Part shown: positions 25,505 through 34,576 of the stretch, piece by piece
How positions within the stretch are numbered: the first letter of the stretch is position 1
How the letters are laid out: the number at the start of each line of letters is the position of its first letter
Origin: JBDIVL01 sp039794405
Lineage (GTDB): Bacteria; Planctomycetota; Brocadiia; Brocadiales; Brocadiaceae
Length of the DNA: 56,610 nucleotides
Direction: 5' to 3'
Assembly (NCBI GenBank): GCA_039794405.1
Contig: JBDIVL010000028.1
Coordinates: forward strand, 1 to 56,610
Made by a program: the position numbers and the translations under genes
The notes under the pieces: generated by a model
Told to the model about the DNA's origin: nothing
Seen by the model: only the letters and a program-made list of their open reading frames with translations
Databases searched by the model: none

Positions 25505-25816
25505 ATGTTATTTTTGTTAAAAGTTGAGATAAAGCAGATGCCTCAGATGTCTGTAAAAGACTTTTTGGGATGTGTGATAAAGGAGTGGGAATATTTTTCA
25601 CGTTTTCAACGCCGGGGAAAGATCCTGGCCGGCGGGAAATTGGCCGGAAAGAGGGGGGCTGCCGCTATTATTGAAGCCGAATCAAATGAGGAAATGGATG
25701 AAATCGTTTCGAAGTTACCCCTTTTCCCGTTTTTTACTGATATAGAGATAACACCTCTTGTACCAATGGAAAAGGCATTACTCGATACAAAGAGAATCCA
25801 CTCGCTCATGAAATAA
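25505..25816 (+). CDS. muconolactone isomerase-like small protein
   Basis: 103 residues with the length and ferredoxin-like pattern of the muconolactone delta-isomerase family: a strand at the N-terminus (MLFLLKVEIK), a helix with a Trp/Phe cluster (EWEYFSRFQRRGKILAGGKL), and AAAIIEAESNEEMDEIVSKLPLFPFF at the centre. Members form small oligomers and isomerise lactones or act as binding proteins. There is no aromatic degradation gene nearby, so the muconolactone reaction itself is doubtful. It lies 62 bases after fabG and probably belongs to that operon. Confidence 0.7.
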   Translation: MLFLLKVEIKQMPQMSVKDFLGCVIKEWEYFSRFQRRGKILAGGKLAGKRGAAAIIEAESNEEMDEIVSKLPLFPFFTDIEITPLVPMEKALLDTKRIHSLMK

Positions 25817-25876
25817 CTTTGCAAAATATCAAATTTTGTGTGTACCCGAAATCGGAAGAAGAGGTACCTCAGAGAA

Positions 25877-27163
25877 CTAATGCCGGGGATGGTCTGAATG
25901 ATGAAATATTCCAAATAACTTTTTGATTGTTTCCACATACCGATACCCACCGCCGTTTTTCGCCTCCTGCTTTGCTACTTTTGCGGGATGGTGCAGAAGT
26001 TTGTTAATCGTTCGCTCCATGGTATAAACGACTTGTTCCCAGTCTCCATTATTGAAATTCTTCAATTTCGGTTTTAAACGGCTCAGTTCTTCTTTTCCTA
26101 TTGTGTGGAAATGATTGCGTAATTGGGTTATGGCAGGTTCAATTTTCATTTCCTCAAGCTTTGCCATAAAGTGTTCGACTTCTTCCTCAATGATAACACG
26201 GCACTTTTCTATTTCCCTTGTCCTTTCGTCAATATTTTGATTTACGACAGACTGCAGGTCATCAATATTATAGAGGTATACGTTATCGATATTGGCAATC
26301 TCAGGTTCTATATCTCTGGGAACGGCAATATCGATAAGGAACATAGGATTCCCTCTCCGATGTCTGATAGCCTCTTTTACCTGCTGTGCATGGATTACAT
26401 AATGGGGAGCAGAGGTAGAACTGATAACAATATCAGCTTTTGCGAGATATTCTCCCAGCAAGTCATATTTAATTGCCTGGCCGTGAAAGGCATTGGCTAG
26501 TTCTAGTGCCCGCTCATATGTACGGTTTGCAACAATGAAGGTACGTGCACCTTCCTCATAAAGGTGTTTTAATAAAAGCTCACACATTTCACCAGCACCT
26601 ACCACGAGAACCATTTTACCGGTAAAATCTTGAAATATCTTCTCGGCAAATTCTACCGCTATAGAACTGATGGAGACCTTTCTTTTCCCAATAGAGGTCT
26701 TTGTATGTACAATCTTGGCAGCATTCAATGCCTGCTGAAACAGTTGGTTCAAAACCTTTCCCGTAGTTTCTTCCATGGCTGCAGTGGTATAAGCGTCTTT
26801 GACCTGCGAAAGGATTTGTGATTCGCCCAGTACCATAGAATCGAGACTGGCAGTTACAAAAAAAAGGTGGTTAACAGCCCGGTCATTTTCGCTATGATAC
26901 ATATAAGGGGTGAAGGCACTTAGCTCAACCTTATGGAAGTCTGAAAGAAATGTAAAAACATCTTCTACTTTGACGGTACCTTCCAGTGATGATACGTATA
27001 TCTCAACCCGGTTACAAGTTGATAGGATAACAACCTCTGCTGCCTGGTATTTTTGGAGAAAAAAGGATAAGGCAACAGGGATATTATTAGCATTAAAAGC
27101 GAGTTTTTCTCTGATCTCCACGGGGGCTGATTTATGATTTAGCCCTACTACTAAGATGCTCAT
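25877..27163 (-). CDS. hemA: glutamyl-tRNA reductase
   Basis: 428 residues, the expected length. The nucleophile is C50 in LSTCNRVEIYV. GESQILSQVKDAY is the second conserved block and VLVVGAGEMCELLLKHL the NADPH-binding motif. It reduces glutamyl-tRNA(Glu) to glutamate-1-semialdehyde, the first step of C5-pathway tetrapyrrole synthesis, which a heme-rich anammox cell needs in quantity. The hemX-like gene lies upstream on the same strand with a 138-base gap, a common arrangement. Confidence 0.96.
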   Translation of the reverse strand: MSILVVGLNHKSAPVEIREKLAFNANNIPVALSFFLQKYQAAEVVILSTCNRVEIYVSSLEGTVKVEDVFTFLSDFHKVELSAFTPYMYHSENDRAVNHLFFVTASLDSMVLGESQILSQVKDAYTTAAMEETTGKVLNQLFQQALNAAKIVHTKTSIGKRKVSISSIAVEFAEKIFQDFTGKMVLVVGAGEMCELLLKHLYEEGARTFIVANRTYERALELANAFHGQAIKYDLLGEYLAKADIVISSTSAPHYVIHAQQVKEAIRHRRGNPMFLIDIAVPRDIEPEIANIDNVYLYNIDDLQSVVNQNIDERTREIEKCRVIIEEEVEHFMAKLEEMKIEPAITQLRNHFHTIGKEELSRLKPKLKNFNNGDWEQVVYTMERTINKLLHHPAKVAKQEAKNGGGYRYVETIKKLFGIFHHSDHPRH

Positions 27164-27301
27164 ATCAAGTCAAATCCTTAATTTAATGTACAGGAAATTC
27201 AAACCAGGAGTATAAGGCAGCCTTTATAGTGCTATTCCCCGTGCACGTATTCAAGGGACAACAGGGCTAAGAGCCTTGTCCTGCATCTTCCATAACAGAC
27301 C

Positions 27302-28171
27302 CTATTGCATCCGTAAAATCTCACTACGGGCCTGTTCGTCAACCCTTTGGAAAGCATGCTTCGATCCCATAAAAAAGGTACCAATAAAAGTGAAAAGTAC
27401 CAGACAAAAACCTGCAATGGTTAAGCATGCTATCTTGGTTCCGTGAAAAGAAGCTACAAGACGCATATGTAACAGTGCCGCATAAGTAAGCCAGGTTGCC
27501 AGACCAAGAACAACCTTATAATCCAGGTACCACATATCACCTAAAATATTTTGTGTTTTTACCCAAAATGTTCCAAATACAAGACCGAGAGTAAGTAATG
27601 GAAAACCAAAGGAAATCGTCTTCCACATAAGATTGTCAATCCCTTCCAACGACGGCAATTTGCTGAAAAGGGGACCAAACAGTTTGAGTTTTAGCTGCCT
27701 TTGCTGTGTTAGATACATAACGCTGAGGCTAAAAGATATGGTAAAGGCTGCATATCCGATAAATATGGGAATAATATGTGCCACAAGCCAGAAATTTTGA
27801 AGGCTTACGGTAACTAACAGGTTTCCACCATCAAATGTGAGAGCCCAGATAGAAAGCGCTGTGACGATAGGGATTAAAAAAGTATCTAAAGAAGGCAGCT
27901 TATAAAGATAATCCAGATTGATGTAAACAAACAAGATACACCATAGGAGTGATACAAAGGATTCATAAACGTTTGTTATTGGGATACTGTTTGATTCAAA
28001 ACCGAGAAATATCAAAAATCCACTGTGGATAAAGAATCCCATCATCATACACCACTTACCCACCTTTTTGTTAAAAAAAGAGGGCATTTTGATGTATCCG
28101 ACTGACCAAATAGAGGATACAAAATATAAAACAATGACTGTTATAAAGGGAATATGAGGTATCGTAATCAT
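27302..28171 (-). CDS. HemX/CcsA-family heme-handling membrane protein
   Basis: 289 residues with about eight hydrophobic spans, typical of the cytochrome c assembly (CcsA/ResC/HemX) superfamily. The region where true CcsA proteins have the WWD motif reads DMWYLDYKVVLGLATWLTYAALL, so the tryptophan-rich heme loop is degenerate, as in HemX. HemX proteins are usually encoded before hemA and affect GtrR level or heme export. Being next to hemA supports HemX over a cytochrome c synthase. Confidence 0.75.
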   Translation of the reverse strand: MITIPHIPFITVIVLYFVSSIWSVGYIKMPSFFNKKVGKWCMMMGFFIHSGFLIFLGFESNSIPITNVYESFVSLLWCILFVYINLDYLYKLPSLDTFLIPIVTALSIWALTFDGGNLLVTVSLQNFWLVAHIIPIFIGYAAFTISFSLSVMYLTQQRQLKLKLFGPLFSKLPSLEGIDNLMWKTISFGFPLLTLGLVFGTFWVKTQNILGDMWYLDYKVVLGLATWLTYAALLHMRLVASFHGTKIACLTIAGFCLVLFTFIGTFFMGSKHAFQRVDEQARSEILRMQ

Positions 28172-28356
28172 AAGTATAATAATGTAAAAAATAAATATCC
28201 ATTAATCAATTAAAATCTTAAATCTTCTCTCACGGGGTTTTTCCGAGTTTTTAATTGACAAAAACTTTGTTGTCCGATAACCTAAGACTTTATAACGAAT
28301 ATTTGAGGCCAGTGGTAAGATAGTCCTAAAAAAATTTAAAGAGGAATTATTAATTT

Positions 28357-28581
28357 ATGGCGGAAGATATAAAAAAAATAACGAAGAAAACGAGCATAGG
28401 GGATGTAATTAAGCAATATCCCGAAGCTGAGTCTGTTATAAAAAAATATTTCGGGGCAGGCTGTTTTACCTGTCCTGGATCAAAAATGGAAGATATTTCC
28501 TTTGGAGCTGCCATGCACAATATTGATCCAGAAGTTATCATTAAAGAATTAAATGAAGTTATTAGTAAGAAAAACGGTTAA
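28357..28581 (+). CDS. DUF1858 small cysteine-motif protein
   Basis: 74 residues. The pattern of this family is visible: TSIGDVIKQYPEAESVIKKY, then GAGCFTCPG with a CxxC pair, then EDISFGAAMHNID. Members are stand-alone or fused to sulfur and redox proteins; the function is unproven. It begins a run of iron-sulfur and sulfur-transfer genes, consistent with a role in sulfur relay. Confidence 0.85.
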   Translation: MAEDIKKITKKTSIGDVIKQYPEAESVIKKYFGAGCFTCPGSKMEDISFGAAMHNIDPEVIIKELNEVISKKNG

Positions 28582-28628
28582 TTGTTAATTTTGTTATTAA
28601 ATATTTTTATATTTAGGGGAGAATATCT

Positions 28629-28847
28629 ATGAAGGAAAAAATAGAAGAGGCATTAAAAAGTATTAGACCTGCCTTACAGGCAGATGGCGGAGATATAGAA
28701 CTCGTGGACGTACAAGGAGGGGTTGTTAAGGTGCGTTTAAGGGGTGCATGTGGGTCTTGCCCAAGTGCGCTCATGACTCTAAAGTACGGTGTGGAAGAAC
28801 GACTCAAGGAAGAAATCCCCGAAGTAGAATCTGTGGAACTTGCATAA
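28629..28847 (+). CDS. NifU-like iron-sulfur scaffold domain protein
   Basis: 72 residues matching the C-terminal NifU (Nfu) domain alone: IRPALQADGGDIELVDV and RGACGSCPSALMTLKYGVE with the cluster-binding CxxC. It carries or delivers Fe-S clusters. AGGGGAG lies upstream of the ATG. It is 48 bases after the DUF1858 gene, so the two are probably one transcript. Confidence 0.93.
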   Translation: MKEKIEEALKSIRPALQADGGDIELVDVQGGVVKVRLRGACGSCPSALMTLKYGVEERLKEEIPEVESVELA

Positions 28848-29011
28848 TTGTCCAATTAATAACTTGTAAAAGATTAATGAATTCCGTTTCATATTACTGG
28901 ATTCAAACCGGCTACCGAGGGTGCGGAGAACTTTTTTGGTACTCTCTGTACATTCTGTAGCTAAACTGCAAAATGCCTAATGTAAGCCCCAACAAAATAA
29001 GGAGTTTCTGA

Positions 29012-29689
29012 ATGAGTTTAGTATTAGGACCAATTCACTATTGGATGTATGGGAAAATCAAAACTACTGAAGCACGTGAATCAGCCATTATCTCCGCTTT
29101 TAAATCAAAATATGGTACAGAAGCAGATAAAATACTTGAACAGGTGTATAAAAAATATCCAAAGTCGAATGGGGATAAACCCCTTGAAGAATTATTGGCC
29201 AATAAACCTATTCATCAGGGAATTCAAAATCTCATAATAGGGATGGAAACTCGGGAAGCGAGTATCATTGTTGCCTTTTGTGCTAAGTATCATGATGCTG
29301 CAAGTATAGCAGCAGAAGCCGCCCGCAAACATGGTGTTAGCTGCGGCAAGGAGGCCGTTAAAAGCAAAGGACTAACCATGGCAGACTGTAACAATACTTC
29401 AAAGGCATTTGAGATAATGGGGGATTTTCACTGCGATGGTATGCCTTGTGACCGGGGGGCACAGATAGTAACAGAGGCAGAAAAACGAACTACATGGGAC
29501 CATGAGAACTGTGTTCATGAACCATATTGGAAAAATGCGGGGGCTAACTTTCTCACCATGTGCAATATCATCAATGAGTGGATTGCCGGGTTTGGTGAAG
29601 GAGTAAACGCAAAAATGAAATACAGGCGAGAAAAGGCCATTGCGGCAGGGGATGCTTCATGTTTAAGTAGTTTCGAAATACAAGATTAA
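29012..29689 (+). CDS. L-2-amino-thiazoline-4-carboxylic acid hydrolase-like protein
   Basis: 225 residues. The C-terminal part (TMCNIINEW, then MKYRREKAIAAGDASCLSSF) follows the C-x-N/D and E(R)TKxxxxGDxxC pattern of the ATC-hydrolase family, which is best known for opening a cysteine-precursor thiazoline ring. Several additional cysteines and histidines (HCDGMPCDRG, HENCVHEP) could bind a metal. Assignment to the family is by visible pattern only. Three bases separate it from the ThiF-like gene, so the pair is an operon in a cysteine/sulfur context. Confidence 0.6.
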   Translation: MSLVLGPIHYWMYGKIKTTEARESAIISAFKSKYGTEADKILEQVYKKYPKSNGDKPLEELLANKPIHQGIQNLIIGMETREASIIVAFCAKYHDAASIAAEAARKHGVSCGKEAVKSKGLTMADCNNTSKAFEIMGDFHCDGMPCDRGAQIVTEAEKRTTWDHENCVHEPYWKNAGANFLTMCNIINEWIAGFGEGVNAKMKYRREKAIAAGDASCLSSFEIQD

Positions 29690-29692
29690 CAC

Positions 29693-30718
29693 ATGTTAGA
29701 ACGTTATGCACGGCAGGCAGCATTTTATGGTATAGGGAATAAGGGACAAAAGAAACTTTTGGAAAAGGCTGCCGTGCTTGTCGGCTGTGGTGCGTTAGGT
29801 TGCACTTCGGCTAATCTTCTCGTTCGCAGTGGGATTCGATACCTAAAAATTGTAGACCGCGATTATATAGAAAAAAGCAATCTCCAGCGCCAATCCTTAT
29901 TTGATGAAGATGATATAAGAAAAAACCTTCCAAAATCTGTTGCCGCACAACAGAAACTCCAAAAAATTAACTCTGAAGTACAAACAGAACCGGTCGTTGC
30001 AGATCTCAACCCATCAAACATCGATTACATCTTGGGGAATACCAATATCGTTATTGATGGAACGGATAATTTTGAGACACGATTCCTGATAAATGACTAT
30101 TGTGTAAAGAATGGAATACCATGGATTTATGGGGCGTGTATTGGCAGCACGGGTTTAACCATGAACATTATCCCCTCAAAAACCCCATGTCTGCGGTGTA
30201 TACTCGAAAATATCCCACCCTTTGGTACTACTGAGACCTGTGATACAGACGGCATTATCGCACCAATTGCCAGTATGATTGCCTCTATTCAAGTGGCAGA
30301 AGCACTTAAGGTGTTAACAGATAATCTCGATGCCTTAAGGAAAGGGCTCTTAAAGATCGACCTCTGGCGTAATGAGATAAGAACACTGCACACCGAGGAA
30401 ATAAAAGAGAAAATTGATTGTGTGGCGTGCAAACAACATCAATATGAATTCCTGTCCAGGGAGAAATACTCAATAGCAACTTCCCTGTGTGGTAGAAATG
30501 CCATACAAATCTTGCATCACAACGGATCCAAATTAAATCTGGAAAAACTTGCGTTAAGGCTCAAGGCCCTCGGAGACGTATCGGCGAATAATTTTTTACT
30601 ACGGTTGAAGGTAGACACATATGAGTTAACGGTGTTCCCCGATGGGCGCTCAATTATTACTGGTACAACTGATGCATCAATAGCAAAAACACTTTATGCA
30701 AAATATATAGGAATGTAA
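29693..30718 (+). CDS. ThiF/MoeB/HesA-family adenylyltransferase
   Basis: 341 residues. The Rossmann motif is VGCGALGCTSANLLVRSG, followed by the ATP-binding IVDRDYIEKSNLQRQ, DGTDNFETRF, and zinc cysteines CLRC and CVAC. These enzymes adenylate the C-terminal Gly-Gly of a ubiquitin-like sulfur carrier (ThiS, MoaD). The last 85 residues extend beyond MoeB and may be a small carrier-like or recognition domain. The cysteine desulfurase 16 bases downstream would supply the sulfur. No ThiS/MoaD gene is seen nearby. Confidence 0.88.
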   Translation: MLERYARQAAFYGIGNKGQKKLLEKAAVLVGCGALGCTSANLLVRSGIRYLKIVDRDYIEKSNLQRQSLFDEDDIRKNLPKSVAAQQKLQKINSEVQTEPVVADLNPSNIDYILGNTNIVIDGTDNFETRFLINDYCVKNGIPWIYGACIGSTGLTMNIIPSKTPCLRCILENIPPFGTTETCDTDGIIAPIASMIASIQVAEALKVLTDNLDALRKGLLKIDLWRNEIRTLHTEEIKEKIDCVACKQHQYEFLSREKYSIATSLCGRNAIQILHHNGSKLNLEKLALRLKALGDVSANNFLLRLKVDTYELTVFPDGRSIITGTTDASIAKTLYAKYIGM

Positions 30719-30734
30719 ATATAGGGATTATACT

Positions 30735-31883
30735 ATGATTTATCTTGACAACGCAGCAACGACGTATCCAAAACCAGAGGTTGTGTATAAGTCGATGGAT
30801 ACATTTTACCGTACGCTCGGGGCAAATCCTGGCCGTTCAGGCCACAAAATGGCAGTGGCAGCAGAAAAGGAAATTGAAGATACCCGAAACTGTATTGCAC
30901 GGTTATTTGGCATAAAAAAACCAAGCAGGTTTATTTTTACCTTTAACGCCACCGATGCTATAAATATGGGGATTAAAGGGTTGCTTAAACCAGGAGATCA
31001 CGCCATCACAACCTACCTGGAGCACAATGCAGTATCCCGTGCCCTTTATGGTCTTGAAAAAGCCGGCATTATAACGGTAACGAAGGTGAAAAACTCTCCG
31101 GATGGCTTTATCGATCCAGACGAAGTAAAGCGCGCTATCACTTCAAAAACCCGGCTCATTGCGATGACACATGCCCCTAATGTTCTGGGGACGGTTCAGC
31201 CAATTCAAACAGTCGGAAGGATTGCAAGGGAACACAATGCTCTCTTTATGGTTGATGCCGCTCAAACGGCTGGAGTATGTGAAATCGATGTCGACAAACA
31301 ATACATTGATATGCTTGCCTTTACCGGACATAAAGGTACTTTGGGACCAACAGGAACGGGGGGGTTGTATGTAGGAGAGCGGTTAACTCTTAATGCTTGG
31401 AGAGAAGGAGGCACTGGTTTTGATCCTGCTTCGCTGTCTCAGCCGGAAGAACTGCCTTTTAAATTGGAAAGTGGAACACCAAATACGGTTGGAATAGCAG
31501 GTCTCAGGGCGGGAATTGAATATGTTTTATCTCAAGGAGTCAATGCGATCAGAGTACATGAACAAAATTTAACCAATAAGCTTATCCATGCTATAAAACA
31601 TGATCAGCGTTTTGTTATATATGGGACAACAGATATATCTCAAAAAGTAGGCATCCTCTCTATAAATGTAAAAGGATTTAAACCGGCAGAGGTCGGCGCC
31701 ATATTAGATCAGTCTTTTGATGTTGCCGTGCGTCCCGGTCTCCACTGTGCCCCCTTTGCACATCAGATGCTAGGAACATTCCCGGATGGTACTGTGAGAA
31801 TAAGCCCGGGATACTTCAATACAGAAGAAGAAATTGATCATCTCTTAATGGCGCTGGATAAAATTGCTGGTGAAAAGATATAG
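30735..31883 (+). CDS. cysteine desulfurase (class V aminotransferase fold)
   Basis: 382 residues. PLP lysine K200 lies in FTGHKGTLGP, and the catalytic C338 in VRPGLHCAPFAH carries the persulfide. The N-terminus IYLDNAATTYPKPE is typical of NifS/SufS-like desulfurases of the family that includes small stand-alone members. It releases sulfur from L-cysteine as protein persulfide. It completes a run from DUF1858 through NifU-like and ThiF-like genes and is the probable sulfur source for that pathway. Confidence 0.93.
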   Translation: MIYLDNAATTYPKPEVVYKSMDTFYRTLGANPGRSGHKMAVAAEKEIEDTRNCIARLFGIKKPSRFIFTFNATDAINMGIKGLLKPGDHAITTYLEHNAVSRALYGLEKAGIITVTKVKNSPDGFIDPDEVKRAITSKTRLIAMTHAPNVLGTVQPIQTVGRIAREHNALFMVDAAQTAGVCEIDVDKQYIDMLAFTGHKGTLGPTGTGGLYVGERLTLNAWREGGTGFDPASLSQPEELPFKLESGTPNTVGIAGLRAGIEYVLSQGVNAIRVHEQNLTNKLIHAIKHDQRFVIYGTTDISQKVGILSINVKGFKPAEVGAILDQSFDVAVRPGLHCAPFAHQMLGTFPDGTVRISPGYFNTEEEIDHLLMALDKIAGEKI

Positions 31884-31950
31884 TATATTGAGGCAGTGGC
31901 TAGTGAATAGTGCGTAAAATAGATAGTGGATAAAAATATTCCCTGGTTGC

Positions 31951-32064
31951 TTGGTTCAATCTTGCAGTGAGCCATATGTTTCGAATTGGCGTATAGGCTC
32001 CGGATTGATGCCAGGTGCAGAAAACGTAAAACGTTTCTGTTCAATCGTGGGCGTTGAACCAGCC
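31951..32064. mobile_element. MITE-like element with GGTTCAATC ends (degenerate copy)
   Basis: TTGGTTCAATC at the left and a TTGAACCAGCC-type right end, with the internal GATTGATGCCAGG seen also at 38662, 52727 and 54624. This copy is the most diverged. It falls between the cysteine desulfurase and the first polysaccharide gene. Confidence 0.5.
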
Positions 32065-32790
32065 CAGCATCGAGTCCTTTGTGGGTTCAGGTTTGTAACT
32101 TGAACGGAAATATAAACGGCAGACTTCAACCTACACAACCTGAAGGTTTACAGTTACCAATGGAAGACCCTTAAACATGTACTGTAGATATGAAAACCAT
32201 GGCCATTGCGAATTACATAAGCGGGAATGTATCCCCGCCTCTCAGGGATGCATTATCAAAGCAGTCCGCAGTGTTACTTTAATAAAAGATAACGGGCGTT
32301 TGCCCGGGGATAAAGGCGTTTCAACAAAATCCGATAAAATGGTTTGAATGGCTTAAATGACTTGCGCATAGTTCCATCCATTCCAAGCATATCCTTTTGC
32401 AAGCAGAAAGAGGCAAAATCCAAAACGTGTAGCCCGTCTTTGGTGGGTTCAGAAATCAGAAATAAATTCGAGTACACGAAGCTTACGATAAAACACACCC
32501 TTGATGTATCACATTCTCCGAACTATAACCCGGAAACGAAACAAATTTTGGAAAAGGGATCTGATTTCGAAATGTTTATAAATTCCTAATTTACAGTTGC
32601 ATAATTTTATACTGTTTTTTATAATCCTTAGGGTTGCCGAGATAAACATATAACTTGTATAATAGGGAACTGTTGTTTTCTTCGATCAGGATTTTCGTTT
32701 AATATTTTCCACAAAAGTATTTTATAAAGTAATTGGGGGTTAAAGGTTTCGTAAATCGGATACTACAAATACTATAAACTACTGGTAAAA
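32065..32790. other. non-coding gap, no gene recognised
   Basis: About 725 bases between the MITE-like element and the beta-barrel gene. I see short palindromic bits (GGGAATGTATCCCC near 32223) and no convincing ORF; an 81-codon frame at 32344 has no start signal or family. No sigma54-like TGGCAC site was found before 32791. Confidence 0.4.
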
Positions 32791-34011
32791 GTGAACAACC
32801 TGACAAAACATTTCAAAATACCTGCCGTTACAGTCCTATTGGCCGTTTCCATAGCGATCGCTTCCTCAAATGCTTATTCTTTTGACTATTATGGGCTAGA
32901 TCTCTCCCTTACAAAGTTCCTTAATTCGCTATCGTATAATTATAGAGGTTTCGATGTAAAAGTTAAAGGGATAGCAATTGGTGAAACGTACGATGACAAC
33001 GTCACCTTTTCGAATGAGGATAGGAAGGAAGATTTCATAACAAACCTGGGTGTGGGTATAGGAGTGGATTATGAGGGGAAAAGAAATTCATTGGAATTTA
33101 TTGCTAATATACATAATGAAACCTATGTCAGGAATCATACCTTCAATAATATTGCACAAGATTTAACGTTAAACTTCAAAAGTGAATTTTCAAAGTACAG
33201 CCGCATAAATTTACATAATGCTTTTTCCCATTCCGATGCCCCTCTCTTTTTTACTGGAGACTTTTTTACAGAACAATTCGGCAGACCAAGTGGAAGGTTT
33301 GACTATTTCCAGAACACTTTCAGTATCGATTATGTAAACGATATAGCCAGACAAATTACCACCACAGTAAGGTATACAAATAACATAGATGCCTTTTCCG
33401 GGGTTGATCTGCCAGCATCATTTCAAAATGCAGCGGGTTTCGAGGTAAATTATCTATTGAGCTCTGCTACAAATCTCTTGCTATCATACGATTTTATTTA
33501 TAGGCAATTTGATGATGGAGGTGATGCTACAATACATGTAATCACTCCAGGAGTACGGCAATATATAACGAAGAAGTTTTATTTCGACGGTGCAGCAGGA
33601 CTGAATTTCATAGACTCCTTTGAAAACGAAAACTTTATCAAACCCGTCTTTCTGGCATCATTAACCCATGAACTGGATGAAAAGAGTAACGCAAAACTTT
33701 TATTTACAAAACAGAGCAGTACAAGCCCATACTTCAAAGATATCTTTAACCAATGGCAAACTTCATTCTCATTTAACCGACAGGTTTTAAAGAGATTAGG
33801 CTGTTCTCTTTCGTTTTTTTATGGTGAAGGGGAGTACATTACTTCTGATCTGGAGCAAAATTTCTGGGGTGCAAGGTCTATCTTCACTTATGATATAAAT
33901 GATAATTTAAAGTGGAATTTCACGTATACCTATTCGCAGTCAGATGCTAATTTTGAGACCTCCGAATACTCAAAAAATACGGTATTCTTAGGATTAACAG
34001 CAGAATTTTAG
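32791..34011 (+). CDS. outer-membrane beta-barrel protein of an exopolysaccharide locus
   Basis: 406 residues. A signal peptide ends near residue 30 (SSNAYSFDYY). The remainder has alternating hydrophobic and aromatic strands and ends in a C-terminal Phe (TAEF), typical of outer-membrane barrels. Its length and position before a WcaJ-type transferase match the putative barrel (BBP2-like) often found in polysaccharide operons. GTG 32791 is used as start; no other in-frame start gives a better signal peptide. It may guide polysaccharide across the outer membrane. Confidence 0.7.
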   Translation: MNNLTKHFKIPAVTVLLAVSIAIASSNAYSFDYYGLDLSLTKFLNSLSYNYRGFDVKVKGIAIGETYDDNVTFSNEDRKEDFITNLGVGIGVDYEGKRNSLEFIANIHNETYVRNHTFNNIAQDLTLNFKSEFSKYSRINLHNAFSHSDAPLFFTGDFFTEQFGRPSGRFDYFQNTFSIDYVNDIARQITTTVRYTNNIDAFSGVDLPASFQNAAGFEVNYLLSSATNLLLSYDFIYRQFDDGGDATIHVITPGVRQYITKKFYFDGAAGLNFIDSFENENFIKPVFLASLTHELDEKSNAKLLFTKQSSTSPYFKDIFNQWQTSFSFNRQVLKRLGCSLSFFYGEGEYITSDLEQNFWGARSIFTYDINDNLKWNFTYTYSQSDANFETSEYSKNTVFLGLTAEF

Positions 34012-34108
34012 TGTCCCCTCTTAAGGAATAGTTTTCCTCTTCCCGGCTTCCTGAAATGCCTATAACGGTTGTATTTTCTGCAATGAACTAAATTGCTCTT
34101 TCCTCTAT

Positions 34109-34158
34109 TGTGACATGTCACACTTCTGTGTCGCGTCACACTTCTGTGCCATGTCACG
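34109..34158. promoter_or_regulatory. activator-binding operator array before the initiating transferase gene
   Basis: TGTGACATGTCACA (34109-34122) is a perfect 14-base palindrome. GTCACA follows at 34135-34140 and TGTGCCATGTCACG at 34145-34158. It shares its half-sites with the arrays at 1134 and 52914, and lies about 340 bases upstream of a sigma54-like promoter. Confidence 0.6.
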
Positions 34159-34496
34159 TCTTTTGTTCTTCATTTCACAGTTTTATCACTATTATGACAT
34201 CCCTCTTCTCCGATTTATTTAATAAAAATCTAAATAATATAAGTAATTTTCGGGTATCTTTTCTTACATGAAATTCCAATCCTTGTTTTTTTTAATCTGG
34301 TTCGTTAATAAGCAACATTCCATTCCTTCCTGTCTTCCTTTTTATAAGGAGAACACCCATTTGCTCTTACCATTGTAGTAGAGAGAAATTATCTCCTTCT
34401 TCATGTGACACTCACGATAATCTTCTTCATCCCATAAAACCCTTCACGGAATTTTGAAGACAAAATTCTCATTATTTTCAACCGCCCATTACCATA

Positions 34497-34515
34497 TTGG
34501 CACATATTTTTCTAG
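34497..34515 (+). promoter_or_regulatory. sigma54-like promoter of the sugar transferase gene
   Basis: TTGGCACA-TATT-TTTCTAG, the same form as at 1488 and 53172. It ends about 62 bases before the ATG at 34577. The -24 element is consensus; the -12 element is TTTCT. The rest of the 34012-34576 gap shows only the operator array and AT-rich sequence. Confidence 0.55.
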
Positions 34516-34576
34516 AGAAACTTAATAGTAATTTTGAAGATAGTTCCTCAACAACTTTTGGTAAAGCAATAGAGTT

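Noticed and set aside
28255..28283. TTGACA with TAACCT 17 bases later before the DUF1858 gene
   Set aside because: The -10 match is poor (three of six), so I did not list it as a promoter although the position is plausible.
32344..32589. 81-codon frame before the beta-barrel gene
   Set aside because: No ribosome-binding site or recognisable domain; probably chance.
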